Source of the DNA: Deltaproteobacteria bacterium ADurb.Bin026 | GTDB lineage: Bacteria > Desulfobacterota > Syntrophorhabdia > Syntrophorhabdales > Syntrophorhabdaceae | Direction: 5' to 3' | DNA: 6,581 nt | Assembly: GCA_002071245.1 (NCBI GenBank) | Contig: MWEV01000033.1 | Span: 1 to 6,581 of the forward strand | Shown: one piece after another, positions 1 to 5,001 of the stretch | How positions within the stretch are numbered: the stretch's first letter is position 1 | Layout of the letters: every line of letters begins with the position of its first letter | Program-made: the position numbers and the translations under genes | The notes under the pieces: generated by a model | Told to the model about the DNA's origin: nothing | Databases searched by the model: none | Seen by the model: the letters and a program-made list of their open reading frames with translations, nothing else

Positions 1-9
1 GAATTAAAA

Positions 10-81
10 GGTAAAGGTTTATGAAAACAATGGGTGGACTAAAATTGGTGAAAATAGTGGATTAGTTTTGATGATAATTGA
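10..81. repeat. 72-bp direct repeat, copy 1
   Basis: All 72 bases are identical to 3909-3980 in the same orientation; the match stops abruptly on both sides. On the plus strand the repeat reads as an open frame ending in the residues GENSGLVLMIID, which looks like a piece of a protein rather than simple DNA. Here a stop (5-7) lies just upstream and no start is visible. I do not recognise the parent gene. The pair encloses the hemoglobin, ODP and HD-GYP genes. Confidence 0.97.
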
Positions 82-101
82 CATCAAGAGTAAAAAAGAA
101 G

Positions 102-126
102 TTTGGGGTCAGATACTGACCCCAAA
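102..126. repeat. perfect 11-bp palindrome with 3-nt loop (GGGGTCAG type)
   Basis: TTTGGGGTCAG (102-112) and CTGACCCCAAA (116-126) form a perfect inverted repeat around ATA. It sits between the 72-bp repeat and the broken end of the IS91 transposase remnant. GGGGTCAG-type palindromes are often found at scars of IS200/REP-associated transposases; that link is from general knowledge and not shown here. There is no T-tract on either side, so it is not a standard terminator. Confidence 0.85.
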
Positions 127-129
127 GGT

Positions 130-369
130 TCACCAAAGGGTGCACAGGAAATCCCCGAGTGTCTGTATGGCGATGACCGCGTCGGGGAGGGGTTCCTTTT
201 CCGGTACGGCCTCTTGTAGAAAGACCTTGAGGGATTCCCAGGCGCAGCGGCTGAGTCCGGCAAAAAGCTTTCGGTCATACAAAAAGTACCGGCGGAGAAT
301 CTTTGGAATACTGAAGATGAAATGCCGGTGAGGGACCTTCTTGAGAACATCCATAAAGAGCCACCCCCG
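130..369 (-). pseudogene. IS91-family transposase, internal fragment
   Basis: The minus-strand frame from the ATG at 354 begins MDVLKKVPHRHFIFSIPKIL and continues with YFLYDRKLFAGLSRCAW and AVIAIQTLGDFL. These are the characteristic blocks that join the zinc-finger N-terminus to the Y2 rolling-circle nuclease domain of IS91-type transposases. An in-frame TGA just upstream of about 370 and divergence after GDFL (about 146) show that both ends are gone: no zinc-binding cysteines and no HUH or catalytic tyrosine region remain. The likeness starts about four codons before the ATG, at a tryptophan. The remnant is about 75 codons of a protein normally several hundred residues long and cannot be functional. 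It marks an old insertion or one-ended transposition event at the edge of the repeat-bounded segment. Confidence 0.85.
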
Positions 370-395
370 AATTCACATTCACGTTCTATAGATCC

Positions 396-455
396 ACGAA
401 AAGCACGAAGGACGCGAAAATAGAGTATTCGAGTAACGAGCATTCGAGCATTCTA
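396..455. repeat. short CACGAA-type and ATTCGAG-type tandem repeats
   Basis: Between the IS91 remnant and the terminator the DNA consists of short imperfect repeats: CACGAAAAG, CACGAAGGA, CGCGAAAAT, then TATTCGAG, TAACGAG, CATTCGAG and CATTC. Degenerate CACGAA arrays of this kind are common intergenic sequence in anaerobes and environmental genomes. I see no gene or known regulatory role here. Confidence 0.5.
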
Positions 456-468
456 TCCCTAAAACGAC

Positions 469-502
469 AAAAAAATAGACCGCTTGCGCGATCTATTTTT
501 TT
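469..502. terminator. bidirectional Rho-independent terminator after the hemoglobin gene
   Basis: AAAAAAATAGA (469-479) pairs with TCTATTTTTTT (492-502). After one C/A mismatch the stem continues as CGC (481-483) with GCG (488-490) around the loop TTGC. The A-tract and T-tract give U-rich tails on both strands. It lies about 18 bases past the hemoglobin stop codon on the minus strand, the right place to end that transcript, so the gene is probably monocistronic. Confidence 0.85.
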
Positions 503-519
503 ATTCTTCGGGTTCTGCC

Positions 520-921
520 TTAGGCGGAGTAGCCGGCGGTCACTTCGTCCTTGTGCGCGGCGAAAGCGCCCAAGACTTCGTTCTTCTCCTTCTCCGGAAC
601 GCCGAACTCGTCGAGAGTTTTCGCCAATTCCATCGCTACCTCGTCGAACACTTCGGGCGAAATGTGCAGGTCCAAATGCGCATCGCGCATATTTTTGGCG
701 GTGTACTGGTAGGGACCGCCCGTTCCCGCGCAAACCCACAACGTTCGGTTGAACTTGAGACCCGCCATTCTGACCTTGTAGTCTTCCGTGTGCCACTTCT
801 TCAGTTCAGGATTCGCTTCGACGATCTTCGGATTTTCTAGCAGTCTGTCGCTGAAACGATCCACCACAGCGGCAATGGCATAGACCCCGCCAAGACGATC
901 ATAAAGGCTCTGTTCGGACAT
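520..921 (-). CDS. group 1 truncated hemoglobin
   Basis: This is a 133-residue heme protein of the 2-on-2 globin fold, cytosolic, likely binding O2 or NO. The N-terminal block SLYDRLGGVYAIAAVVDRF (5-23) and GGPYQYTAKNMRDAH (68-82) are typical of group 1; H82 is the expected proximal heme ligand (F8), and the length is complete. The B10 position, usually Tyr in classical members such as mycobacterial HbN, aligns with S24, so ligand stabilisation should differ; a sub-branch of the family also lacks this Tyr. The start at 921 is set by AAGGAGGG seven bases upstream. It has its own promoter and terminator. Its neighbourhood (ODP protein, rubrerythrin) fits O2/NO handling, but the exact ligand and reductase partner are unknown. 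Confidence 0.95.
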   Translation of the reverse strand: MSEQSLYDRLGGVYAIAAVVDRFSDRLLENPKIVEANPELKKWHTEDYKVRMAGLKFNRTLWVCAGTGGPYQYTAKNMRDAHLDLHISPEVFDEVAMELAKTLDEFGVPEKEKNEVLGAFAAHKDEVTAGYSA

Positions 922-986
922 AAGATTTCCCTCCTTTTAGAAAAAAATTTGGTTTGATTGATAAGAACTTGCTTTTCATTGCTGGG

Positions 987-1015
987 AGTATAAGAAATGA
1001 TTTCTTGTGTGTCAA
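987..1015 (-). promoter_or_regulatory. sigma70-type promoter of the hemoglobin gene with overlapping palindrome
   Basis: Reading the minus strand, TTGACA (1015-1010) and TATACT (992-987) are separated by exactly 17 bases, a near-consensus housekeeping promoter. It gives a leader of roughly 58 nt before the ATG. The spacer and the first base of the -10 contain the perfect palindrome AAGAAA-TGA-TTTCTT (992-1006), placed where a bound repressor would block RNA polymerase. The regulator is unknown. Confidence 0.8.
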
Positions 1016-1019
1016 GGGG

Positions 1020-1035
1020 ATCTTGGGCACAAGAT
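1020..1035. promoter_or_regulatory. palindrome just upstream of the hemoglobin -35 box
   Basis: ATCTTG (1020-1025) and CAAGAT (1030-1035) form a perfect 6-bp inverted repeat around GGCA, centred near -47 relative to the predicted start. Its position suits an activator or repressor site. It is short enough to be chance, and I cannot name a regulator. Confidence 0.4.
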
Positions 1036-1284
1036 GTGGGGTGAATCGCCAATGACCTCGCTGAAGGCATATTTTGTCCCCTTCCTTTAAAGAAAAATTT
1101 TCACCTTTTGGCCGAGTCACCTTGCAAAAAGATAATTTTCCCCGGAATTCAGACAGACCTGTCCGGCACGTTATAAATGTTTCTTGAAAAAAATCACAAT
1201 GCGTTAGGACTGAATGTAATCATTTCACGCAATGTCGTTGACTTAAGGTTATGACGTACATTTATTTTGCAAAATCAGTAATTT

Positions 1285-1371
1285 GGCAACCGATACAGTC
1301 CCTCTGTAATCGGTTTCTTACTTTTTCTCACATGCCTACGAAACCCTGTGATCGGTTGCAAAAAGGTAGGC
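1285..1371. repeat. cluster of competing inverted repeats after the HD-GYP gene
   Basis: AACCGATACAG (1288-1298) pairs with CTGTAATCGGTT (1304-1315), with one bulged A. The same left arm, GCAACCGAT (1286-1294), can instead pair perfectly with ATCGGTTGC (1351-1359). A third pairing, GCCTAC (1334-1339) with GTAGGC (1366-1371), encloses the distal arm. On the minus strand they follow the HD-GYP stop and may help end transcription, though the U-tracts are weak. On the plus strand the first hairpin is followed by the T-rich run TTCTTACTTTTTCT. Confidence 0.6.
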
Positions 1372-1380
1372 GCATTCCGA

Positions 1381-2637
1381 TTATTTTATTGATTCGAAAA
1401 GATCATTAAACTCTTTCTGATCCCGGACTAAGCAATCTACAAGTAAAGGGTCGAAGTGCCTTCCCTTGCCTTCAATAATAATTTTCATACTCTCTTCGTG
1501 AGAGAAAGCATCCTTATAAACCCGTTTGGAGCGAAGCGCATCGTAAACATCAGATAGTGCCATAATCCTTGCAGACATGGGTATTTCGTTCTCCTTAAGG
1601 CCATTAACATAACCGCTGCCGTCCCATTTTTCGTGATGGTACAGCGCAATATCCATGCCCATTTTCAGAAATTCGTTTTTATCATATTGTTGCCCAACCT
1701 TAGAAAGCGTGTCATAGCCTATCTGCACATGGGTTTTCATAATTGTAAACTCATCGTCGGTGAGCTTGCCCGGTTTCAGCAGAATTTTGTCAGGTATGCC
1801 AACCTTGCCGACATCATGAAGCGGACTGGCCTTATAAATGGTTTCAATAAAAGTATCAGTAGCAATCTCCATGTAATCAGGGATAGAGCGGGCTTTTTGA
1901 GCAAGCAACCGGCAGAAACTGGCCGTCCGTTCGATATGGGCGCCTGTTTCATCATCTCTAGATTCCGACAGCTTAATCAGCGCATAGATAGTTGCCATTT
2001 GAGAAGAGGAGATTTCCGCGACTTTCTCTTCGACCAAGTGTTCAAGGTGCTTGCTATATTTTTCAAGTTCATCCTCGATCTTTTTCAATTCAGTAACGTC
2101 TTGAAGCGTCCCGAAAAAGCTGGAAGGAACGCCGTCAGCATCGAACTTGGCATGAAATCTTACATGCACCCATTTTATTTTCCCTTTTTTCGTCAGTAAA
2201 CGGTATCTGGTTGTCCAAGGTTTTTGTGCGGCAAACATCTTTTGGAAGATCTCGGTTACCTGCTCACGATCATCCGGATGGATAAACGAAGACAGTAACT
2301 CCAAAGTGACAGGCGTTGAACTGTCAATTTCAAAAATGTCATACATTGATTTCGACAAAACAACGCTGCCAGTGGAAGGGTTTATGTCCCAACGACCTAA
2401 AAGCGCAATCTCCTGCGCTTCAGCGAGCACTTCACGGCTATGAGACAACTCTTTGTTAAGCTGCTCTATGTTCTTCGCGACAGAGGCGTGATCGAGAATT
2501 AATTTTGTTAGAAGTTCCTGCTGATTTTGATCATCAATATCTTTTGCAAAGCTCTCTAAGGCAAAGGCTTTGACATCGTAATCTTCCCGCAAGTCGCTTG
2601 ATAAAACATTCTGAAGTTTTAAATACCTATTTTTCAT
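1381..2637 (-). CDS. PAS / HD-GYP domain cyclic di-GMP phosphodiesterase
   Basis: This 418-residue protein probably hydrolyses cyclic di-GMP. Residues 1-70 are a charged, helical N-terminus without a membrane segment; 70-185 form a PAS fold with PAC tail (GRWDIN at 81, IHPDDRE at 119, GTLQDVTELKK at 176); 185-212 are a coiled-coil linker; 213-415 are HD-GYP. All metal ligands known from HD-GYP structures are present: E230, H234, H274-D275, H303, H334-H335 and D363, including the extra Glu of trinuclear-iron enzymes. HHEKWDGSGY is perfect, but the P of the GYP signature is Val (V344). The ATG at 2637 overlaps the stop of the ODP gene as ATGA, with GGGGGG just before it, so translation is probably coupled. 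The protein is soluble. Its input may come from the PAS domain or from its ODP partner (inference). Confidence 0.95.
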   Translation of the reverse strand: MKNRYLKLQNVLSSDLREDYDVKAFALESFAKDIDDQNQQELLTKLILDHASVAKNIEQLNKELSHSREVLAEAQEIALLGRWDINPSTGSVVLSKSMYDIFEIDSSTPVTLELLSSFIHPDDREQVTEIFQKMFAAQKPWTTRYRLLTKKGKIKWVHVRFHAKFDADGVPSSFFGTLQDVTELKKIEDELEKYSKHLEHLVEEKVAEISSSQMATIYALIKLSESRDDETGAHIERTASFCRLLAQKARSIPDYMEIATDTFIETIYKASPLHDVGKVGIPDKILLKPGKLTDDEFTIMKTHVQIGYDTLSKVGQQYDKNEFLKMGMDIALYHHEKWDGSGYVNGLKENEIPMSARIMALSDVYDALRSKRVYKDAFSHEESMKIIIEGKGRHFDPLLVDCLVRDQKEFNDLFESIK

Positions 2638-3458
2638 ACAGATCCCCCCGACAGCAGATAGTCGATTCCAACGTTTTCGATTGCGCGCAAGTGTCGAATA
2701 ACCGTTTTTATATCATCTTTTGTAGAAATTACGCTTCCATGCTGAGGGGCTATTCTATCGATATTCAACCTTTCGACAGTATCTAAGGCAGCCATAAACG
2801 CACGGTTCGAAGTCATGATCTTTTGATGAAAGTCTATCATTCCATGTACAGCACAATACGATGCACCTAAACGGCATTTACTCGTGTCATGGCATTCCTT
2901 GCACTTTTCATTCAGATCAAGTATCAGTGTCCAACGAGAATCAAAGCTCCCGAATAAATCGCCAGTAAACAATGTTCTTGTCTTCACGTCATATGTAATA
3001 AAGCTACCCGAATGATGGCAATAGGGGACTGAATAGAATTCCAGCCGTCTGCCTGAAGCAAATTCAAAGCAACTGCCCAATTGACGATAATCAAGTTTCT
3101 CTGTTTTTTGCGAGTAATAGTGAATGAAGACATTGTTATCCGTATGGGAAATAACCCTGAGGGCGTCATTATTTATAATGGCTTCAAGCTGCGGCAGGCT
3201 ACCGCAGAGATCCGGGTCATAATGTTGATATATCAGCCTGATAATTTGTGAAGGCTTCAGTCCTGTTCTTAAAATCTTCAGCATGACGTTGCTAAAATCA
3301 TCGCGGTTCCCTCCATCAATTAAAACCGCTTCATTGTCATCAATAATCAGATATGGATTACAGTGAAGTCCCCTGTTTGGATCGGTATAACCAACCCAAT
3401 AAATGCCATTCGCAATATTTACAGGTTCTTTTTCCAAAGATTCTTTATTAATTTTCAT
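2634..3458 (-). CDS. ODP-type diiron metallo-beta-lactamase-fold protein, candidate oxygen sensor
   Basis: A 274-residue member of the oxygen-binding diiron (ODP) branch of the MBL fold, related to flavodiiron proteins but without flavodoxin. Probable iron ligands are H79, D81 and D83 (motif HYDPDLCGS), H148 (YCHHSGSF), D167 (FTGDLFGS) and H240 (APQHGS); the usual second-shell His after D83 is Leu. An insert between D167 and H240 carries four cysteines, C186, C189, C195 and C202 (C-X2-C-X5-C-X6-C), possibly a second metal site. The start at 3458 is chosen because AGGAG lies eight bases upstream; the longer TTG frame from 3527 has no such site. The gene overlaps the HD-GYP gene by four bases, suggesting that the pair links O2, NO or Fe state to c-di-GMP. 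An enzymatic O2 or NO reductase role is less likely without a flavin domain. Confidence 0.85.
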   Translation of the reverse strand: MKINKESLEKEPVNIANGIYWVGYTDPNRGLHCNPYLIIDDNEAVLIDGGNRDDFSNVMLKILRTGLKPSQIIRLIYQHYDPDLCGSLPQLEAIINNDALRVISHTDNNVFIHYYSQKTEKLDYRQLGSCFEFASGRRLEFYSVPYCHHSGSFITYDVKTRTLFTGDLFGSFDSRWTLILDLNEKCKECHDTSKCRLGASYCAVHGMIDFHQKIMTSNRAFMAALDTVERLNIDRIAPQHGSVISTKDDIKTVIRHLRAIENVGIDYLLSGGSV

Positions 3459-3466
3459 ATTTCGCT

Positions 3467-3471
3467 CTCCT
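3467..3471 (-). promoter_or_regulatory. ribosome binding site fixing the ODP start
   Basis: AGGAG on the minus strand, eight bases before the ATG at 3458. It decides the start in favour of residue 24 of the longest possible frame. Confidence 0.85.
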
Positions 3472-3511
3472 ATCCGATTTTTTAATTCTTTTTGAAGAAT
3501 AACTTCGCGAT

Positions 3512-3540
3512 ATTTTAATATATTCAAACAAACAAAACAA
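3512..3540 (-). promoter_or_regulatory. possible promoter of the ODP / HD-GYP operon
   Basis: On the minus strand TTGTTT (3540-3535) and TAAAAT (3517-3512) lie 17 bases apart, about 55 bases before the ODP start codon. The region is very AT-rich, which weakens the case, but no better pair is visible between the small broken ORF and the ODP gene. Confidence 0.45.
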
Positions 3541-3592
3541 CCGTTCTACTCAGGTCGGATTTTTCGTTCCCACCCTCTTTAATCCCTTTATT

Positions 3593-3628
3593 AATCGATG
3601 AGTTAGGCTATCGATTTCGGGGATCCCC
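3593..3628. repeat. adjacent short palindromes
   Basis: AATCGAT (3593-3599) and ATCGATT (3610-3616) form a 7-bp inverted repeat with a 10-base loop, followed at once by the perfect palindrome GGGGATCCCC (3619-3628). Both lie inside the 3' part of the broken small ORF. No function is evident. Confidence 0.5.
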
Positions 3629-3695
3629 CTCCAAGGTGGCCCATGTGTGCTACTCCTTTTTTCATAATCGAGAGCTTTGAATAACCGCCATTTTT

Positions 3696-3833
3696 TGTCA
3701 TTTCGACCCTCTTTTCTGTCATTTCGAATCCCCGCGTGAGCGGGGTGAGAAATCTTTCGAAGGGAGAAATCCATGTCCCGAATGTAATGAGGGATCTTAG
3801 GATTTCTCGTCATTCGCGCTCCTCGAAATGACA
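3696..3833. mobile_element. 138-bp MITE-like palindromic element with TTTTT flanks
   Basis: The ends are perfect inverted repeats: TGTCATTTCGA (3696-3706) and TCGAAATGACA (3823-3833). A second left end lies 21 bp inside at 3717-3727. Inner arms GAGAAATC (3747-3754) and GATTTCTC (3801-3808) and a CCCCGC-GTGA-GCGGGG hairpin (3730-3745) complete the fold. TTTTT stands immediately outside each end (3691-3695 and 3834-3838) and behaves as a 5-bp target duplication, since removing one copy plus the element repairs a reading frame. It encodes no transposase and must have been moved in trans. Elements beginning TGTCATTTCGA are widespread in anaerobic and candidate-phylum genomes. Confidence 0.85.
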
Positions 3834-3908
3834 TTTTTCAAATGTCTCTATCATAATTACCTCCAATAAACCTTTTGAAGAATGAGGTGAGATATTTACC
3901 GATGATGT

Positions 3909-3980
3909 GGTAAAGGTTTATGAAAACAATGGGTGGACTAAAATTGGTGAAAATAGTGGATTAGTTTTGATGATAATTGA
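3909..3980. repeat. 72-bp direct repeat, copy 2
   Basis: Identical to 10-81. Here the plus-strand frame is open from 3886 to 4011, reading through TDDVVKVYENNGWTKI and the repeat and ending a few codons later in RRLDG. No start codon or ribosome binding site is seen, so it is probably a gene fragment. This copy has the longer open context and may be closer to the parent sequence. Confidence 0.97.
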
Positions 3981-4030
3981 TACTTGCAGGGATAGAAGGT
4001 TGGATGGGTAGGGCCGCCCGATATTTTACG

Positions 4031-4072
4031 TGAAAACACCTGTTCTGTTATGCTATAATCAAAGGGTGTTTT
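4031..4072 (+). promoter_or_regulatory. extended -10 promoter of the rubrerythrin-like gene, framed by an inverted repeat
   Basis: TGCTATAAT (4051-4059) is a perfect extended -10 element; the -35 position holds only TGAAAA (4031-4036). AAAACACC (4033-4040) and GGTGTTTT (4065-4072) form a perfect 8-bp inverted repeat on either side of the -10, a plausible operator. The arms plus the T-run after 4068 could also act as a weak terminator of incoming transcription. TTAT-GCT-ATAA (4048-4058) inside is a loose match to PerR-type half sites only. Confidence 0.65.
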
Positions 4073-4154
4073 TTTGGAAGTTTAGCGCATTCCGTAAAGA
4101 AGGTGTAACAAGTTTTCTTAAAACAACGAATGGGCGTATTGCCGAGGAGGAATT

Positions 4155-4610
4155 ATGAATCAAGAGGAGTTCAAAAAGATACTGGCCTTCGCTATTGAAG
4201 GTGAAGACGAGGCGTATGCGTTTTACAACTCTGTATCGGAGAGGGTCAAAGACGGGAACCTTAAAAAACTTTTCAGCGATCTTGCCGAAGACGAGAAAAA
4301 ACATAAGACTACACTGGAGGCATTTCTGACCCGTCCCCCGGAGAGCTTGCGCTTTTCTCAATCGCAGGATTATAAAGTCGTAGACGGACTCCCGACGCCA
4401 TTGTTGTCCGCGGATATGAAACCTATCGAAGGCCTTGTGATTGCAATCAAAAAGGAACTCGAAGCCATGCAGATGTACACCCAACTTGCCAATATCAGCT
4501 CCGATGAAGCACAGAAAAACGTCTTTGTCGAATTGGCGTCAATGGAGCGGGGACACAAAAACAGGCTCGAGGATATATATACGAATATGGCATTTCCAGA
4601 AGCCTGGTAG
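4155..4610 (+). CDS. rubrerythrin-like diiron ferritin-family protein
   Basis: A 151-residue four-helix-bundle protein, cytosolic, probably reducing hydrogen peroxide or managing iron at a diiron site. The two half-bundles carry matching ligand motifs: E17 in AIEGEDEAYAFY and E47/H50 in LAEDEKKH, then E101 in AIKKELEAMQMY and E131/H134 in MERGHKNRLE, the full Glu/His set of rubrerythrins. There is no C-terminal rubredoxin domain (no CxxC pairs), so electrons must come from another protein. A GAGGAGG sequence six to seven bases upstream fixes the start. Its own promoter and isolation from neighbours suggest a single-gene unit. It lies just outside the repeat-bounded segment but matches it in theme (O2 and peroxide). 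The exact substrate cannot be told from sequence. Confidence 0.9.
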   Translation: MNQEEFKKILAFAIEGEDEAYAFYNSVSERVKDGNLKKLFSDLAEDEKKHKTTLEAFLTRPPESLRFSQSQDYKVVDGLPTPLLSADMKPIEGLVIAIKKELEAMQMYTQLANISSDEAQKNVFVELASMERGHKNRLEDIYTNMAFPEAW

Positions 4611-4761
4611 CGGAGGGATTTGCCGTAGTATATATTGATAATCATCGGTTTCCGTGCCATCTTCACGGGATTCGATAAATGGATACCATCACGGTTTACG
4701 TCGATGTACTTGTGGCGGATTTTCCTCGTAAGATATCCATTGAGGGTCTCTGACTTCAAAA
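4611..4761. other. intergenic stretch without recognisable gene
   Basis: I see no supported gene here. A small CCGTG/CACGG hairpin (about 4650-4668) has no T-tract. The in-frame stop at 4741-4743 marks the left limit of the transposase frame that follows. Confidence 0.5.
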
Positions 4762-5001
4762 GTGTGGATAGAATACTTACAAAGAAATACAAGAAGACAA
4801 GATGCAAACTGGATTAAAAAAGGCAAGAAGGCCTATTACGGATATAAGGGCCATATATCCGTTGACACTAAAGAAGGGTTTATCACAGGAGGACACATCA
4901 CTCCTGCCAGTACTGCCGATACCACAGAATTAAAAAGGATCATCACTGAATCTCATCTTCCCGAAGGTTCATTTGTCTTTGCAGACAAGGGATACGCAAG
5001 T
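4762..5001 (+). pseudogene. IS5-type (DDE) transposase, internal fragment
   Basis: Recognisable homology begins near 4792 with RRQDANWIKKGKKAYYGYKG, then HISVDTKEGFITGGHITPAS and VFADKGYAS. These are the hallmark central blocks of IS5-family transposases, containing the second catalytic Asp region (FADKGY). The N-terminal third with the first Asp and everything after FADKGYAS, including the catalytic Glu, are missing, so it is dead. A TGA at 4741-4743 closes the frame on the left; the GTG at 4762 is only a nominal start. After residue 80 the frame continues without break into HsdM sequence, so the two fragments form one 150-codon open frame. Confidence 0.85.

Larger units (their letters stand above)
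922..1380. other. gene-free intergenic region
   Basis: No convincing gene lies here on either strand. Besides the hemoglobin promoter and its two palindromes, the right half holds inverted repeats (1285-1371) just past the end of the HD-GYP gene. A weak plus-strand promoter-like pair, TTGACT (1238-1243) and TTTATT (1261-1266) with 17-base spacing, points toward those repeats, so a small RNA is conceivable but unsupported. A 25-codon ATG frame at 1177-1254 lacks a ribosome binding site. Confidence 0.6.
3550..3854 (-). pseudogene. small ORF split by a MITE-like insertion
   Basis: On the minus strand GGAGG, five bases before the ATG at 3854, is an excellent start site, but the frame (MIETFEK, then CHFEERE) stops after 14 codons because it runs into the inserted element at 3833. 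If the 138-bp element and one copy of the flanking TTTTT are removed, the frame continues after MIETFEK as WRLFKALDYEKRSS, PPWRGIPEIDSL, LIKGLKRVG and ends at the TGA 3552-3550. That gives 53 codons without a stop. The product is basic, soluble and not recognised. It would have been read in the same direction as, and about 90 bases ahead of, the ODP gene, so it may once have belonged to that operon. The strong ribosome binding site and restored frame argue for a real former gene. Confidence 0.7.

Noticed and set aside
837..1070. Minus-strand 77-codon frame with AAGGAAGGGG upstream of its ATG
   Set aside because: It crosses the hemoglobin promoter and runs into the hemoglobin coding region out of frame; the product resembles no family and the hemoglobin has its own better start and promoter.
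1177..1254. Plus-strand 25-codon ATG frame in the intergenic region
   Set aside because: No ribosome binding site, no recognisable product, and such short frames are common by chance.
3459..3527. Longer ODP protein starting at TTG 3527
   Set aside because: No ribosome binding site and the extra residues lie over the likely promoter; the ATG at 3458 has AGGAG at ideal distance.
3459..3560. Possible c-di-GMP riboswitch ahead of the ODP/HD-GYP operon
   Set aside because: I looked for the conserved GEMM core segments on the minus strand and found none; the leader is short and AT-rich.
3602..3608. GTTAGGC, an integron attC core-like heptamer
   Set aside because: No partner RYYYAAC core at attC distance and no integrase or cassette structure; the heptamer lies inside the split small ORF.
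4635..4817. Plus-strand 60-codon frame between rubrerythrin and the transposase fragment
   Set aside because: It runs out of frame into the transposase fragment and resembles no protein family.
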